DNA from: Paracoccaceae bacterium
GTDB lineage: Bacteria; Pseudomonadota; Alphaproteobacteria; Rhodobacterales; Rhodobacteraceae
Direction: 5' to 3'
DNA: 64,000 nt
NCBI GenBank assembly: GCA_016124615.1
Contig: WGNF01000003.1
Span: 744,001-808,000 of the forward strand
Part shown: one piece after another, positions 1 through 8,404 of the stretch
Position numbering within the stretch: the stretch's first letter is position 1
Layout: each line of letters starts with the position of its first letter
The notes under the pieces: generated by a model
Told to the model about the DNA's origin: nothing
The model's database searches: none
Seen by the model: only the letters and a program-made list of their open reading frames with translations
Translations under genes and position numbers: made by a program

Positions 1-648
<648 letters not shown>

Positions 649-667
649 CCGGGGCAGCGCCCCGGTC

Positions 668-1732
668 TTATTCGTCCAGCACCTCGGCGCCGCCCGAGAT
701 CCCGAAGTCGAGCCCGTGGCTGGCGCGGATCTTGTCCTCGATGGCGTCGGCGATGGAGGGGTTGGACTTCAGGAACGCCTTGGCATTCTCGCGGCCCTGG
801 CCGATGCGCTCGTCGCCGTAGGAATACCAGGCGCCCGACTTTTCCACCACGCCGGCCTTCACGCCAAGGTCCAGGAGTTCGCCGGTCTTGGAAATGCCTT
901 CGCCGTACATGATGTCGAATTCCACCTCGCGGAACGGCGGGGCGACCTTGTTCTTCACCACCTTCACCTTGGTGGACGACCCCACGACCTCGTCGCGGTC
1001 CTTGATCGCGCCGGTGCGGCGGATGTCGAGGCGGACGGAGGCGTAGAACTTCAGTGCGTTGCCGCCGGTGGTGGTTTCCGGGTTGCCGAACATCACGCCG
1101 ATCTTCATGCGAATCTGGTTGATGAAGATCACCATGCAGTTCGAGCGGCTGATCGAGGCGGTCAGCTTGCGCATCGCCTGGCTCATCAGGCGGGCCTGCG
1201 CGCCCATCTGATGCTCGCCCATGTCGCCTTCCAGTTCGGCCTTCGGCGTCAGCGCGGCGACCGAGTCGATCACCACGAGGCTGACGGCGCCAGACCGCAC
1301 CAGCGTATCGACAATCTCCAGCGCCTGTTCGCCGGTGTCGGGCTGGCTGATCAGCAGCTCGTCCAGGTTCACGCCCAGCTTGCGCGCATAGATCGGGTCC
1401 AGCGCGTGTTCGGCATCGACGAAGGCGCAGATGCCGCCCTTTTTCTGTTCTTCCGCCACCACATGCAGCGTCAGCGTGGTCTTGCCAGAGCTTTCCGGGC
1501 CATAAATCTCGATGATCCGCCCCTTGGGCAGCCCGCCGATCCCCAGCGCGATGTCGAGGCCCAGCGAGCCGGTCGAGGTCGACTCGATCTCGGCCACCGG
1601 CTTGTCGCCGCCCAGCCGCATGATCGACCCCTTGCCGAACTGCCGTTCGATCTGCGCGAGCGCGCTGTCGAGCGCCTTCTGCTTGTCCATGTCGCGCTTT
1701 CCGTTCAATTCGAGAAGGGTCGCAGTGGCCAT
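668..1732 (-). CDS. recA: RecA recombinase
   Basis: DNA-dependent ATPase that forms the recombination filament and activates LexA self-cleavage. The protein is 354 aa, normal for RecA. Walker [10 protein letters not shown] lies at about residues 78-86, Walker B is [10 protein letters not shown], and the C-terminal region is acidic. The ATG at 1732 ([10 protein letters not shown]) is chosen because AAGGA lies about 8 nt upstream; an internal Met (MDKQKAL, 14 residues later) is the alternative. A LexA box lies 51 nt upstream, so SOS induction is expected. The gene stands alone and is followed by an inverted repeat. Confidence 0.98.
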   Translation of the reverse strand: MATATLLELNGKRDMDKQKALDSALAQIERQFGKGSIMRLGGDKPVAEIESTSTGSLGLDIALGIGGLPKGRIIEIYGPESSGKTTLTLHVVAEEQKKGGICAFVDAEHALDPIYARKLGVNLDELLISQPDTGEQALEIVDTLVRSGAVSLVVIDSVAALTPKAELEGDMGEHQMGAQARLMSQAMRKLTASISRSNCMVIFINQIRMKIGVMFGNPETTTGGNALKFYASVRLDIRRTGAIKDRDEVVGSSTKVKVVKNKVAPPFREVEFDIMYGEGISKTGELLDLGVKAGVVEKSGAWYSYGDERIGQGRENAKAFLKSNPSIADAIEDKIRASHGLDFGISGGAEVLDE

Positions 1733-1782
1733 TACCGAGTTCCTTATTCCACAGCCCGGAAGCACGGGCAATCGCTGCTCTT

Positions 1783-1797
1783 GTTCGCTTCTTGTTC
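1783..1797 (-). promoter_or_regulatory. LexA (SOS) box upstream of recA
   Basis: GTTC-N7-GTTC is present exactly (GTTC at 1783-1786 and 1794-1797, spacer GCTTCTT). This is the known alphaproteobacterial LexA operator, and it sits 51 nt before the recA start codon, where it would overlap the promoter. Confidence 0.9.
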
Positions 1798-1926
1798 TCA
1801 TATTCTATGAGACCAAACCGCGAACATTTCAACCGAAATCTCTGAAAATCGACTTTTTATCAGAACGGTTAAGGGATAGTTTACGGCGGTTCGGCAAACC
1901 GGGCGGCAGACCGAAAAAGGGCGCAT

Positions 1927-2550
1927 ATGCTGGTATTCTGGGAACAGAGGCTCGTCTTTCTCGCCACGCCGAAGGCCGGATCGACCGCGGTGGAAAGCGC
2001 GCTCGAATCGCTGGCCGAGGTGGCGATCCTTCGCCCGCCGCTGCTGAAGCACACGCCGGTCTATCGCTACCGCCGGTTCCTGCAACCCTATCTGGAAAAG
2101 ACCGCCGGGGCCGAATTCACCGTGGTCGCGCTGATGCGCGAGCCGATCGGCTGGCTGGGCAGTTGGTACCGCTTTCGCCAGCGCGAGGATGTGTTGGACC
2201 CCGCCAAGAGCACCCGGGGCATGAGCTTCGACGATTTCGTCACCGGCTACATGGCCCGCCCGCAGCCGCCCTTCGCCGATGTCGGCGCGCAAAGCCGGTT
2301 TCTGCAGGGCACCGATGGCCGCCCGGTCGATCACATCTTCTGCTACGAGGATATCGGCGCCTTCGTCACGTTTCTGGAGGATCGGCTGGGCCACGACATC
2401 CAGCTGCCGCGGGTGAACGTCTCGCCGACCGCGGCCACCGTGCTGTCGCCCGAGGTCGAGGAAAAGCTGCGCAGCCGCTGCGCCGACGAGTTCGAGCTTT
2501 ACGGCCGCGTGGTCGCCGACGGCACTGCCGCCGCCGCGGCGCTGGCCTGA
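1927..2550 (+). CDS. Sulfotransferase-like family protein
   Basis: A 207-aa protein resembling short bacterial sulfotransferase-family proteins. Near the N-terminus TPKAGSTAVESAL (about residues 14-26) matches the PKxGSTS-type loop that binds the 5'-phosphosulfate of PAPS. VALMREPIGWLGSWYR resembles the 3'-phosphate binding RxPxxRxxS region. Substrate unknown. The ATG at 1927 has AAAGGG upstream. It is divergent from recA, and the protease gene follows after 9 bp, so the two are probably co-transcribed. Homologues are sometimes labelled gamma-glutamyl kinase; nothing here supports a kinase. Confidence 0.65.
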   Translation: MLVFWEQRLVFLATPKAGSTAVESALESLAEVAILRPPLLKHTPVYRYRRFLQPYLEKTAGAEFTVVALMREPIGWLGSWYRFRQREDVLDPAKSTRGMSFDDFVTGYMARPQPPFADVGAQSRFLQGTDGRPVDHIFCYEDIGAFVTFLEDRLGHDIQLPRVNVSPTAATVLSPEVEEKLRSRCADEFELYGRVVADGTAAAAALA

Positions 2551-2559
2551 GCCGGGGCG

Positions 2560-3240
2560 GTGTTCCGCCTGCTGCCGCTGCTGTTCGCCATCGGGGCGGG
2601 CCTCGTCGCCTGGCATTTCTCGACCTGGCGCACGCTGAAGGACCTCAACAGCCGCTCGAACCCGCTGGTGGATGCCGACCTTCTGGCGCTGTGCGAACGG
2701 ATGGCGCGGGCGCTTGGCGTGGCGCGGGTGCCGGTGCGCATCTACGAGGTGGCCGCGATCAACGGCCTCGCCGCGCCGGACGGCCAGATCTTCCTGACGC
2801 GCGGGTTCTACGAACGCTATCGCAGCGGCGCCGTGACGGCGGAAGAGATGGCCAGCGTCATCGCGCATGAACTGGGGCATGTCGCCCTTGGCCATGCCCG
2901 GCGGCGGATGATCGACTTCTCGGCCCAGAACGCGATGCGCGCGGTGCTGGCGGCGGTGCTCACGCGGCTGGTGCCGGGGGTGGGCGTGTGGCTGGCCGAT
3001 ATGGTCACCAGCCTTCTGGCCGCCCGGCTGAGCCGTCAGGATGAATACGAGGCCGACGCCTATGGCGCGGCGCTCTTGACCAAGGCGGGCATCGGCACCG
3101 GGCCGCAACTGTCGCTGCTGCGCAAGCTGATGGCGATGGGCGGCGCCAGCGGCCCGGCCTGGTTGATGAGCCATCCGGCGACGCCGGAACGCATCGCGGC
3201 GGTGGAACGGTTGACGTCCCGCTGGGGTCAGCCGGGCTGA
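2560..3240 (+). CDS. M48 family zinc metalloprotease (membrane-anchored)
   Basis: A 226-aa peptidase starting at a GTG. A hydrophobic N-terminal segment (LLPLLFAIGAGLVAW, residues 4-18) probably anchors it. The zinc motif HELGH is at residues 103-107, and the third ligand is expected to be E162 in DEYEAD, the M48 pattern. A second hydrophobic stretch lies between. Distant HtpX/Ste24 relatives degrade damaged membrane proteins; the substrate here is unknown. It follows the sulfotransferase-like gene closely, and its last 13 bp overlap the convergent PIN gene. Confidence 0.85.
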   Translation: MFRLLPLLFAIGAGLVAWHFSTWRTLKDLNSRSNPLVDADLLALCERMARALGVARVPVRIYEVAAINGLAAPDGQIFLTRGFYERYRSGAVTAEEMASVIAHELGHVALGHARRRMIDFSAQNAMRAVLAAVLTRLVPGVGVWLADMVTSLLAARLSRQDEYEADAYGAALLTKAGIGTGPQLSLLRKLMAMGGASGPAWLMSHPATPERIAAVERLTSRWGQPG

Positions 3241-3767
3241 AGCGCCTTGCCCAGTCGAGGCAACCCGGCCCGCTTCATCAGCGCGCGCAGCAGCTGCGGC
3301 TGGCCAGAGAGGCGCTCTGCCTCGACCCGCACCGCCTCACAAACGCCCGCCACCGTCTCGCGGTCGGGCAGGCCCAGCAGGAAGCCGTCGGGGTCGAGCC
3401 GGTCCAGCCCCTCCTCGGCCAGAAGGCCGCGCGGAAAATCGACGGCGTTGAAGGTCACGATCGCATCCGCGCTGCCCGCGATGGCGGTGGCCAGCACATG
3501 CACGTCGGACGGGTCGGGCAGCCACAGCCGCGCCTCCAGCGCCGGGGCGGCGGGCACCTCGGCCTTGGGGAAAGCGGCGCGGGTCAAGGCCACCTCGCCG
3601 CGCGCCCGCGCCTCTTGCGCGGGGCCCAGCTTGCGCGCCGCCCACGCCCATTCTTCAAGGATGCGGGCCGACCACAGCGGCGTGTAAAGCCCGGCCCGCG
3701 CCGCGCCCAGCAAGACCTCGCGCAGCACGGTGGGGTAGATCACGCAGGCGTCAAGAACCGCCTTCAC
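3228..3767 (-). CDS. PIN domain protein (putative ribonuclease)
   Basis: A 179-aa protein opening MKAVLDACVIYP with the acidic residues expected of a PIN nuclease: D6, E38/E39, D88 in PDPSDVHVLA, and D101/D110 in ADAIVTFNAVDF. It would cleave RNA with Mg2+. No antitoxin-sized partner lies next to it. Instead it starts inside the stop of the rRNA methyltransferase gene (4-nt ATGA overlap), so it looks like an operon member rather than a VapBC toxin. The length exceeds a typical VapC (about 130-140 aa), with an extra C-terminal tail. Confidence 0.75.
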   Translation of the reverse strand: MKAVLDACVIYPTVLREVLLGAARAGLYTPLWSARILEEWAWAARKLGPAQEARARGEVALTRAAFPKAEVPAAPALEARLWLPDPSDVHVLATAIAGSADAIVTFNAVDFPRGLLAEEGLDRLDPDGFLLGLPDRETVAGVCEAVRVEAERLSGQPQLLRALMKRAGLPRLGKALQPG

Positions 3768-4975
3768 CCGTCAAGCCGGAAGAACAGCGCCTTGAGGTAG
3801 GCGCTTTCCGCCAGTTGCGGCAGCATAGGGTGATCCGGCCCGGCAAAGCCGGTGTGGATGATCTGCCCGCGCCGCCCGCCCCGCCCGATGCCGCGCGCCG
3901 AAGCCGCGCGGAAGGCCGACAGATCCGCCGCATGCGAGCAGGAACAAAGCCCGAGATAACCGCCCGGCGCCACCAGCGGTGCGGCCAGCTTCGCCACCCG
4001 CTCGTAGGCGCGCAACCCCGCCTCCAGCGCCTGCTTGTTGGGCGCGAAGGCGGGCGGATCGCAGATCACCAGGTCGAACTGCGCGCCCTCGGTGGCCAGC
4101 GCCTCCAGCACGGCGAAGGCGTCGCCCTGCCTTGTGGCAAAGCGGTCCGCCATCCCCATCCGGGCCGCGGCATCGGTGGCCAGCGCCAGCGCCGGGGCGG
4201 AACTGTCCACCGCCAGCGTCGTTGCAGCGCCCCCGGCCAGCGCCGCCAGCCCGAAGCCGCCGACATGGGCAAAGACATCCAGCACCCGCGCGCCGTTCGA
4301 CAGCGCCTGCGCAAAGGCGTGGTTCGGCCGCTGGTCGTAGAACAGCCCGGTCTTCTGCCCGCCCAGCACGTCGGCGAGGTAAGTCGCGCCATTCATCCGC
4401 ACCGGCACCGGCGCATCGACGGCGCCCCGCAGCACCACGGTTTCCTCGGCCAACCCCTCCAGCCCGCGCACCCGCCCGGTGCCGTTCTTGACGATGCTGG
4501 CAACGCCCGTCACCTCGGTCAGCGCCTCGGCCAAGGGTTCGATCAGCGCCTCAGCCCAGGCGGCGTTCGGCTGGATCACCGCGACATCGCCGAAACGGTC
4601 GATGATCACGCCGGGCAGCCCGTCCGCTTCGGCATGAACCAGCCGGTAAAACGGTTCCGCGAACAGCCGCGCCCTGAGCGCCAGCGCCGTCGCCAGCCGT
4701 GCCGCGAACCAATCCCGGTCGATCACCGCCTCCGGATCAGCGTCCAGCATCCGGGCGATGATCTTTGAACGTGGGTTGACCGTCACCAGCCCCATCGGCT
4801 TGCGCTCGGTATCCTCCAGCACGGCCAGCGTGCCGGGGGCCAGCGCCTTGGTGCGGCGGTCCAGCACCAGTTCATCGGCATAGACCCAGGGAAAGCCAAA
4901 GCGGATCGCGCGCGCTTCGGCCTTGATGGACAGCCGCACGACGGGGCGCGGCGCGGTGGGGGGCATATCGGTCAT
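3764..4975 (-). CDS. rlmI: Class I SAM-dependent rRNA methyltransferase, RlmI-like
   Basis: A 403-aa protein with an N-terminal PUA-like RNA-binding region (residues about 8-90) and a Rossmann methyltransferase domain. DVFAHVGGFGLAAL binds SAM, VICDPPAFAPNK is the catalytic motif IV region and LCSCSHAA carries the cysteines used by m5C enzymes. The E. coli relative RlmI makes m5C1962 in 23S rRNA; the same target is inferred here. The ATG at 4975 follows a strong GGGAGGGG ribosome site. It overlaps the PIN gene by ATGA, implying translational coupling. Confidence 0.85.
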   Translation of the reverse strand: MTDMPPTAPRPVVRLSIKAEARAIRFGFPWVYADELVLDRRTKALAPGTLAVLEDTERKPMGLVTVNPRSKIIARMLDADPEAVIDRDWFAARLATALALRARLFAEPFYRLVHAEADGLPGVIIDRFGDVAVIQPNAAWAEALIEPLAEALTEVTGVASIVKNGTGRVRGLEGLAEETVVLRGAVDAPVPVRMNGATYLADVLGGQKTGLFYDQRPNHAFAQALSNGARVLDVFAHVGGFGLAALAGGAATTLAVDSSAPALALATDAAARMGMADRFATRQGDAFAVLEALATEGAQFDLVICDPPAFAPNKQALEAGLRAYERVAKLAAPLVAPGGYLGLCSCSHAADLSAFRAASARGIGRGGRRGQIIHTGFAGPDHPMLPQLAESAYLKALFFRLDG

Positions 4976-5032
4976 GCCCCTCCCTAGCCGGAAGCCGCGC
5001 GGCGCGAAAGAGGCTCGTGGCCCCGACGCGTC

Positions 5033-5209
5033 TCAGCCCTGCGTCGCGGCCTTGCGGCCGCCCGCGGCGCCCTGAACCCTGCGCCGCCCGGCCGACCAGA
5101 GCCCCACGATCACGCGGCGCAAGGCTTCGGCGCGCATCCGGCGCGCTTCGGCAATCGCATCGTCGATCTGGGCGGTTGTCATCGGTTTGGCATTCATCTG
5201 GTTCATCAT
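5033..5209 (-). CDS. Small basic helical protein, 58 aa
   Basis: A short gene that is easy to miss. The protein begins MMNQMNAKPMTTAQIDDAI, contains EARRMRAEALRRVI, and ends in a basic RRRVQGAAGGRK tail. A clean ribosome site (GAAGGGG) precedes the ATG at 5209. The ARRMRAEALR helix recalls short conserved proteins of Rhodobacteraceae of unknown function; that resemblance is from memory. It lies alone between the RlmI-like gene and the divergent edd promoter. Coding is supported by start, ribosome site and composition only. Confidence 0.6.
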   Translation of the reverse strand: MMNQMNAKPMTTAQIDDAIAEARRMRAEALRRVIVGLWSAGRRRVQGAAGGRKAATQG

Positions 5210-5329
5210 CACGGCACCCCTTCTTGGCGGAACGCCTCCCTGAGCGCAGATTAGGTCACAACCGCTGCCCCAACCACCCGGTTTTGCGCAACCCCGCCTT
5301 GCAAGATCGGCACCTCAAGGCACCGCGAT

Positions 5330-5358
5330 TTGCATTGTTAGCGCTAACGGTGTATGCT
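5330..5358 (+). promoter_or_regulatory. edd promoter (TTGCAT-N17-TATGCT)
   Basis: TTGCAT at 5330-5335 and TATGCT at 5353-5358 with a 17-nt spacer, 62 nt before the edd ATG. The spacer contains a LacI-type palindrome. Confidence 0.7.
5337..5348. promoter_or_regulatory. LacI-family operator in the edd promoter
   Basis: GTTAGCGCTAAC is a perfect 12-bp palindrome with the central CG typical of LacI-family operators. It lies between the -35 and -10 elements, so binding would block RNA polymerase. The regulator is not encoded in this window. Confidence 0.7.
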
Positions 5359-5419
5359 ACAGCCGCCCTGCCCCGATCAGCGCATGCCCCGCGCCGCCTC
5401 TCGCGCGAAAGGAGAGCCA

Positions 5420-7225
5420 ATGGCACTCGACAGCACCATCGCCCGCGTCACCGACCGCATCCGTGCCCGGTCGGCCGACAGCCGCCGCCGTTACCTTGAC
5501 CAGATCGCCCGCGCCGCCGAGGCCGGCCCCGCCCGCGGCCACCTCGCCTGCGGCAATCAGGCCCATGCCTATGCCGCGACCGGCGAAGACAAGCCCACCC
5601 TCGCCGAGGGCCGCGCCCCGAACATCGGCATCGTCACCGCCTACAACGACATGCTGTCGGCGCACCAACCCTATGAGGTCTATCCCGCCCTGATCCGCGC
5701 CGCCGCCCGCCGGGTCGGCGCCACCGCGCAGGTCGCGGGCGGCGTGCCCGCGATGTGCGACGGCGTCACCCAGGGCCAGCCGGGGATGGAGCTGTCGCTG
5801 TTCTCGCGCGACGTGATCGCCCTCGCGGCCGGGGTCTCGCTCAGCCACAACACCTTCGATGCGGCGCTGTTCCTGGGCGTCTGCGACAAGATCGTGCCCG
5901 GCCTCGTCATTGCCGCCGCCAGCTTCGGCCACCTTCCGGCGGTCTTCCTGCCCGCCGGGCCGATGACCTCGGGCCTGCCGAATGACGAGAAATCGAAGGT
6001 CCGCCAGCAATTCGCCACCGGCGAGGTCGGCCGCGCCGAGCTGATGGCGGCCGAGATGGCCAGCTACCACGGCCCCGGCACCTGCACCTTCTACGGCACC
6101 GCCAACACCAACCAGATGCTGATGGAGGTGATGGGCCTGCACCTGCCCGGCGCCAGCTTCGTGAACCCCAACACCCCGCTGCGCGAGGCGCTGACCATCG
6201 CCGGGGTCGAGCGTGCGGCCGAGATCACGGCGCTTGGCAACGATTACCGCCCGGTCGCCGACATCCTCGACGAACGCACCTTCGTCAACGGCATCGTCGG
6301 GCTGATGGCCACCGGCGGCTCGACCAATCTGGTGATCCACCTGCCCGCGATGGCCCGCGCCGCCGGTGTCATCCTCGATCTGGAGGATTTCGCCGACCTG
6401 TCCGCCGCAACGCCGCTGATGGCCAAGGTCTACCCCAACGGCCTCGCCGACGTGAACCACTTCCACGCCGCGGGCGGCCTCGCTTTCATGATCGGCGAGC
6501 TTCTCGATGCGGGCCTGCTGCACCCCGACACCAAGACGGTCGCGGGCGACGGCCTTCTGCTCTACACCCGCGAGCCGGTGATCACCGCGGGCAAGCTGGG
6601 CTGGCGCACCGGTTCCGCAACCACGCTGAACGACCGCATCCTGCGCCCGGCGCATGACCCGTTCCAGCCCGAGGGCGGGCTGAAGCAGCTTTCCGGCAAC
6701 CTCGGCCGCGGTGTCATCAAGGTCTCGGCGGTCGCGCCCGAACGCCATCTGATCGAGGCCCCGGCCCGCATCTTCCACGATCAGGAAGACGTCAAACGCG
6801 CCTTCAAGGCGGGCGAGTTCACCACCGACACTATCGTGGTGGTGCGCTTTCAGGGCCCGCGCGCCAACGGCATGCCGGAACTGCACTCGCTGACCCCGAC
6901 GCTGGCGGTGTTGCAGGACCGCGGGCTGAAGGTGGCGCTGGTCACCGATGGCCGGATGTCCGGCGCCTCCGGCAAGGTGCCCGCGGCGATCCATGTCTCG
7001 CCCGAAGCCGCCGATGGCGGCCCGCTGGCCCAGCTGCGCGATGGCGACCTGATCCGGCTGGACGCCGATGCGGGCACGCTGGCGGTGCTCGCCCCGGATT
7101 TCGAGACCCGCGTGCCCGTCACCGCCGACCTTTCGGCCAACGCCTACGGCACCGGCCGCAACCTTTTCGAGGCGTTCCGCCGCAACGTCGGCCCCGCCAC
7201 CGCCGGCGCCGGTGTGGTCGTCTGA
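5420..7225 (+). CDS. edd: 6-phosphogluconate dehydratase (Entner-Doudoroff)
   Basis: Converts 6-phosphogluconate to 2-keto-3-deoxy-6-phosphogluconate. The protein is 601 aa, the family norm. IlvD/Edd-family features include [10 protein letters not shown] near residue 40, [16 protein letters not shown] and GVCDKIVPG with the cysteines expected to bind the Fe-S cluster, [10 protein letters not shown], and [15 protein letters not shown] near the C-terminus. The ATG at 5420 follows AAAGGAGAG. The next gene is eda, so the two enzymes of the pathway are adjacent. Control by a LacI-type repressor is suggested by the palindrome in its promoter. Confidence 0.97.
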   Translation: MALDSTIARVTDRIRARSADSRRRYLDQIARAAEAGPARGHLACGNQAHAYAATGEDKPTLAEGRAPNIGIVTAYNDMLSAHQPYEVYPALIRAAARRVGATAQVAGGVPAMCDGVTQGQPGMELSLFSRDVIALAAGVSLSHNTFDAALFLGVCDKIVPGLVIAAASFGHLPAVFLPAGPMTSGLPNDEKSKVRQQFATGEVGRAELMAAEMASYHGPGTCTFYGTANTNQMLMEVMGLHLPGASFVNPNTPLREALTIAGVERAAEITALGNDYRPVADILDERTFVNGIVGLMATGGSTNLVIHLPAMARAAGVILDLEDFADLSAATPLMAKVYPNGLADVNHFHAAGGLAFMIGELLDAGLLHPDTKTVAGDGLLLYTREPVITAGKLGWRTGSATTLNDRILRPAHDPFQPEGGLKQLSGNLGRGVIKVSAVAPERHLIEAPARIFHDQEDVKRAFKAGEFTTDTIVVVRFQGPRANGMPELHSLTPTLAVLQDRGLKVALVTDGRMSGASGKVPAAIHVSPEAADGGPLAQLRDGDLIRLDADAGTLAVLAPDFETRVPVTADLSANAYGTGRNLFEAFRRNVGPATAGAGVVV

Positions 7226-7251
7226 CCGCGCCCCCGGCCCCGGCCCAGAAC

Positions 7252-7447
7252 TTTCTCGCCTCCGGCGGGGATATTTTAACCAGTAAGAAAGGATGATCGG
7301 GAATAGCTGACGAGGCGGTACAGGCGGGGACGCCGATGACCGCCCAGTGAGAAAGCGCCCCGCCCCGCGGCGAAAACCGTGGGGGTGGGGCGCCCCTGGC
7401 CCCTTCCCTTGTCATTCTTACTGGCGCAAATATCCTCGCCGAAGGCG
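7252..7447. repeat. Inverted pair of the GGATATTT repeat flanking about 110 bp between edd and eda
   Basis: GGGGATATTTTAACCAGTAA lies at about 7257-7287, and its reverse-complement relative (minus strand GAGGATATTTGCGCCAGTAA) lies at about 7408-7440. The arms enclose unrelated GC-rich DNA with no gene. The pair is a copy of the repeat found at 575 and 22720. Confidence 0.65.
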
Positions 7448-7487
7448 CACGCCTGCCGCCCCGCGATCCCGCCTGAAGGAACACGCC

Positions 7488-8129
7488 ATGACCCCGCAAG
7501 ACGCTTCCATCCGCGCCGAGGAACTCTGCCGCCTCGCCCCCGTCATCCCCGTGCTCGTCATCGACGACCTCGCCCATGCCGCGCCGCTGGCCAAGGCGCT
7601 GGTGGCGGGCGGCCTGCCGGCGCTGGAGGTGACGCTGCGCACGCCGGTGGCGCTGGAGGCGATCCGCATCATGGCGCAGGTGCCGGGTGGCGTCGTCGGC
7701 GCGGGCACCTTGCTGACGCCGGGCGACGTTGTCGCCGCGGTCGCCGCGGGCGCGCGGTTCGGCGTCTCGCCCGGTGCCACCGACCGCATCCTGACCGCCT
7801 GTGAAGAGGCTGATCTGCCGCTGCTGCCGGGCGCCGCCACCGCATCCGAGGTGATGGCGCTGCTGGAGCGCGGCTACCGGGTGCAGAAGTTCTTCCCGGC
7901 CGAGGCCAACGGCGGCGCGCCCGCGCTGAAGGCGATCGGCGCGCCGATCCCGCAGGTGATGTTCTGCCCCACCGGCGGCGTCAGCCCGAAGAACGTCGCC
8001 GACTACCTGAGCCTGCCCAACGTGCTCTGCGTCGGCGGCAGCTGGGTCGCGCCGAAAGCGATGATGGACGCCGGTGATTGGGAGGGGATCGTCGCCCTCG
8101 CCCGCGCCGCGGCCGCGCTGGCGCGCTAG
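7488..8129 (+). CDS. eda: KDPG / KHG aldolase
   Basis: Cleaves 2-keto-3-deoxy-6-phosphogluconate to pyruvate and glyceraldehyde-3-phosphate, the second Entner-Doudoroff step. 213 aa, the usual size. E47 in LEVTLRTP and K134 in [12 protein letters not shown] match the catalytic Glu and Schiff-base Lys of E. coli Eda; GAGTLLTP and VSPGATD line the barrel. The ATG at 7488 follows GAAGGA. It is separated from edd by about 260 bp holding a repeat pair, so it may be read through from edd or use its own promoter. Confidence 0.96.
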   Translation: MTPQDASIRAEELCRLAPVIPVLVIDDLAHAAPLAKALVAGGLPALEVTLRTPVALEAIRIMAQVPGGVVGAGTLLTPGDVVAAVAAGARFGVSPGATDRILTACEEADLPLLPGAATASEVMALLERGYRVQKFFPAEANGGAPALKAIGAPIPQVMFCPTGGVSPKNVADYLSLPNVLCVGGSWVAPKAMMDAGDWEGIVALARAAAALAR

Positions 8130-8404
8130 ATCTGACCGTCGACCACCCGCGCCGCCCGCCCGCCACGGCGGCGGGGCGGCGTGGCCGGGGCCAGCCCGGC
8201 GGTCAGCACCCGTGTCATCGGGTGGTCCGGCGCGGCCTCGGCATAGGTTGCCAGCAGCACCCGGATCGCCTCGCGCGGGTCCACGCCCGAAGGCGCGCTC
8301 AGCGCCCAGTCGAGAAAGATCGACCGGCACTCGCCCTCGGTGATGCCCTCGATCCGGTAGCTTTCGCGCACCAGACCCTTGGGGTCGACCTCATCCACGC
8401 GCAT
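8126..8404 (-). CDS. Conserved hypothetical protein downstream of glnE
   Basis: A 92-aa protein beginning MRVDEVDPKGLVRESYRIEG with a basic C-terminus rich in Arg/Pro. No recognised domain. The start at 8404 is preferred because GGGGAGG lies about 7 nt upstream; an ATG directly before it (8407) is the alternative. It overlaps the glnE stop by 14 nt, so it is probably translated with glnE, and its 3' end overlaps the convergent eda gene by 4 bp. The tight link to glnE could mean a role in nitrogen control, but nothing in the sequence shows it. Confidence 0.7.
   Translation of the reverse strand: MRVDEVDPKGLVRESYRIEGITEGECRSIFLDWALSAPSGVDPREAIRVLLATYAEAAPDHPMTRVLTAGLAPATPPRRRGGRAARVVDGQI

Noticed and set aside
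3228-3767. PIN protein as the toxin of a VapBC toxin-antitoxin pair
   Set aside because: No small antitoxin gene adjoins it, it is longer than typical VapC and it is coupled to an rRNA methyltransferase gene.
5357-6994. Open frame of 545 codons opposite edd
   Set aside because: Shadow frame of edd with Gly/His/Arg-rich content and no motif.
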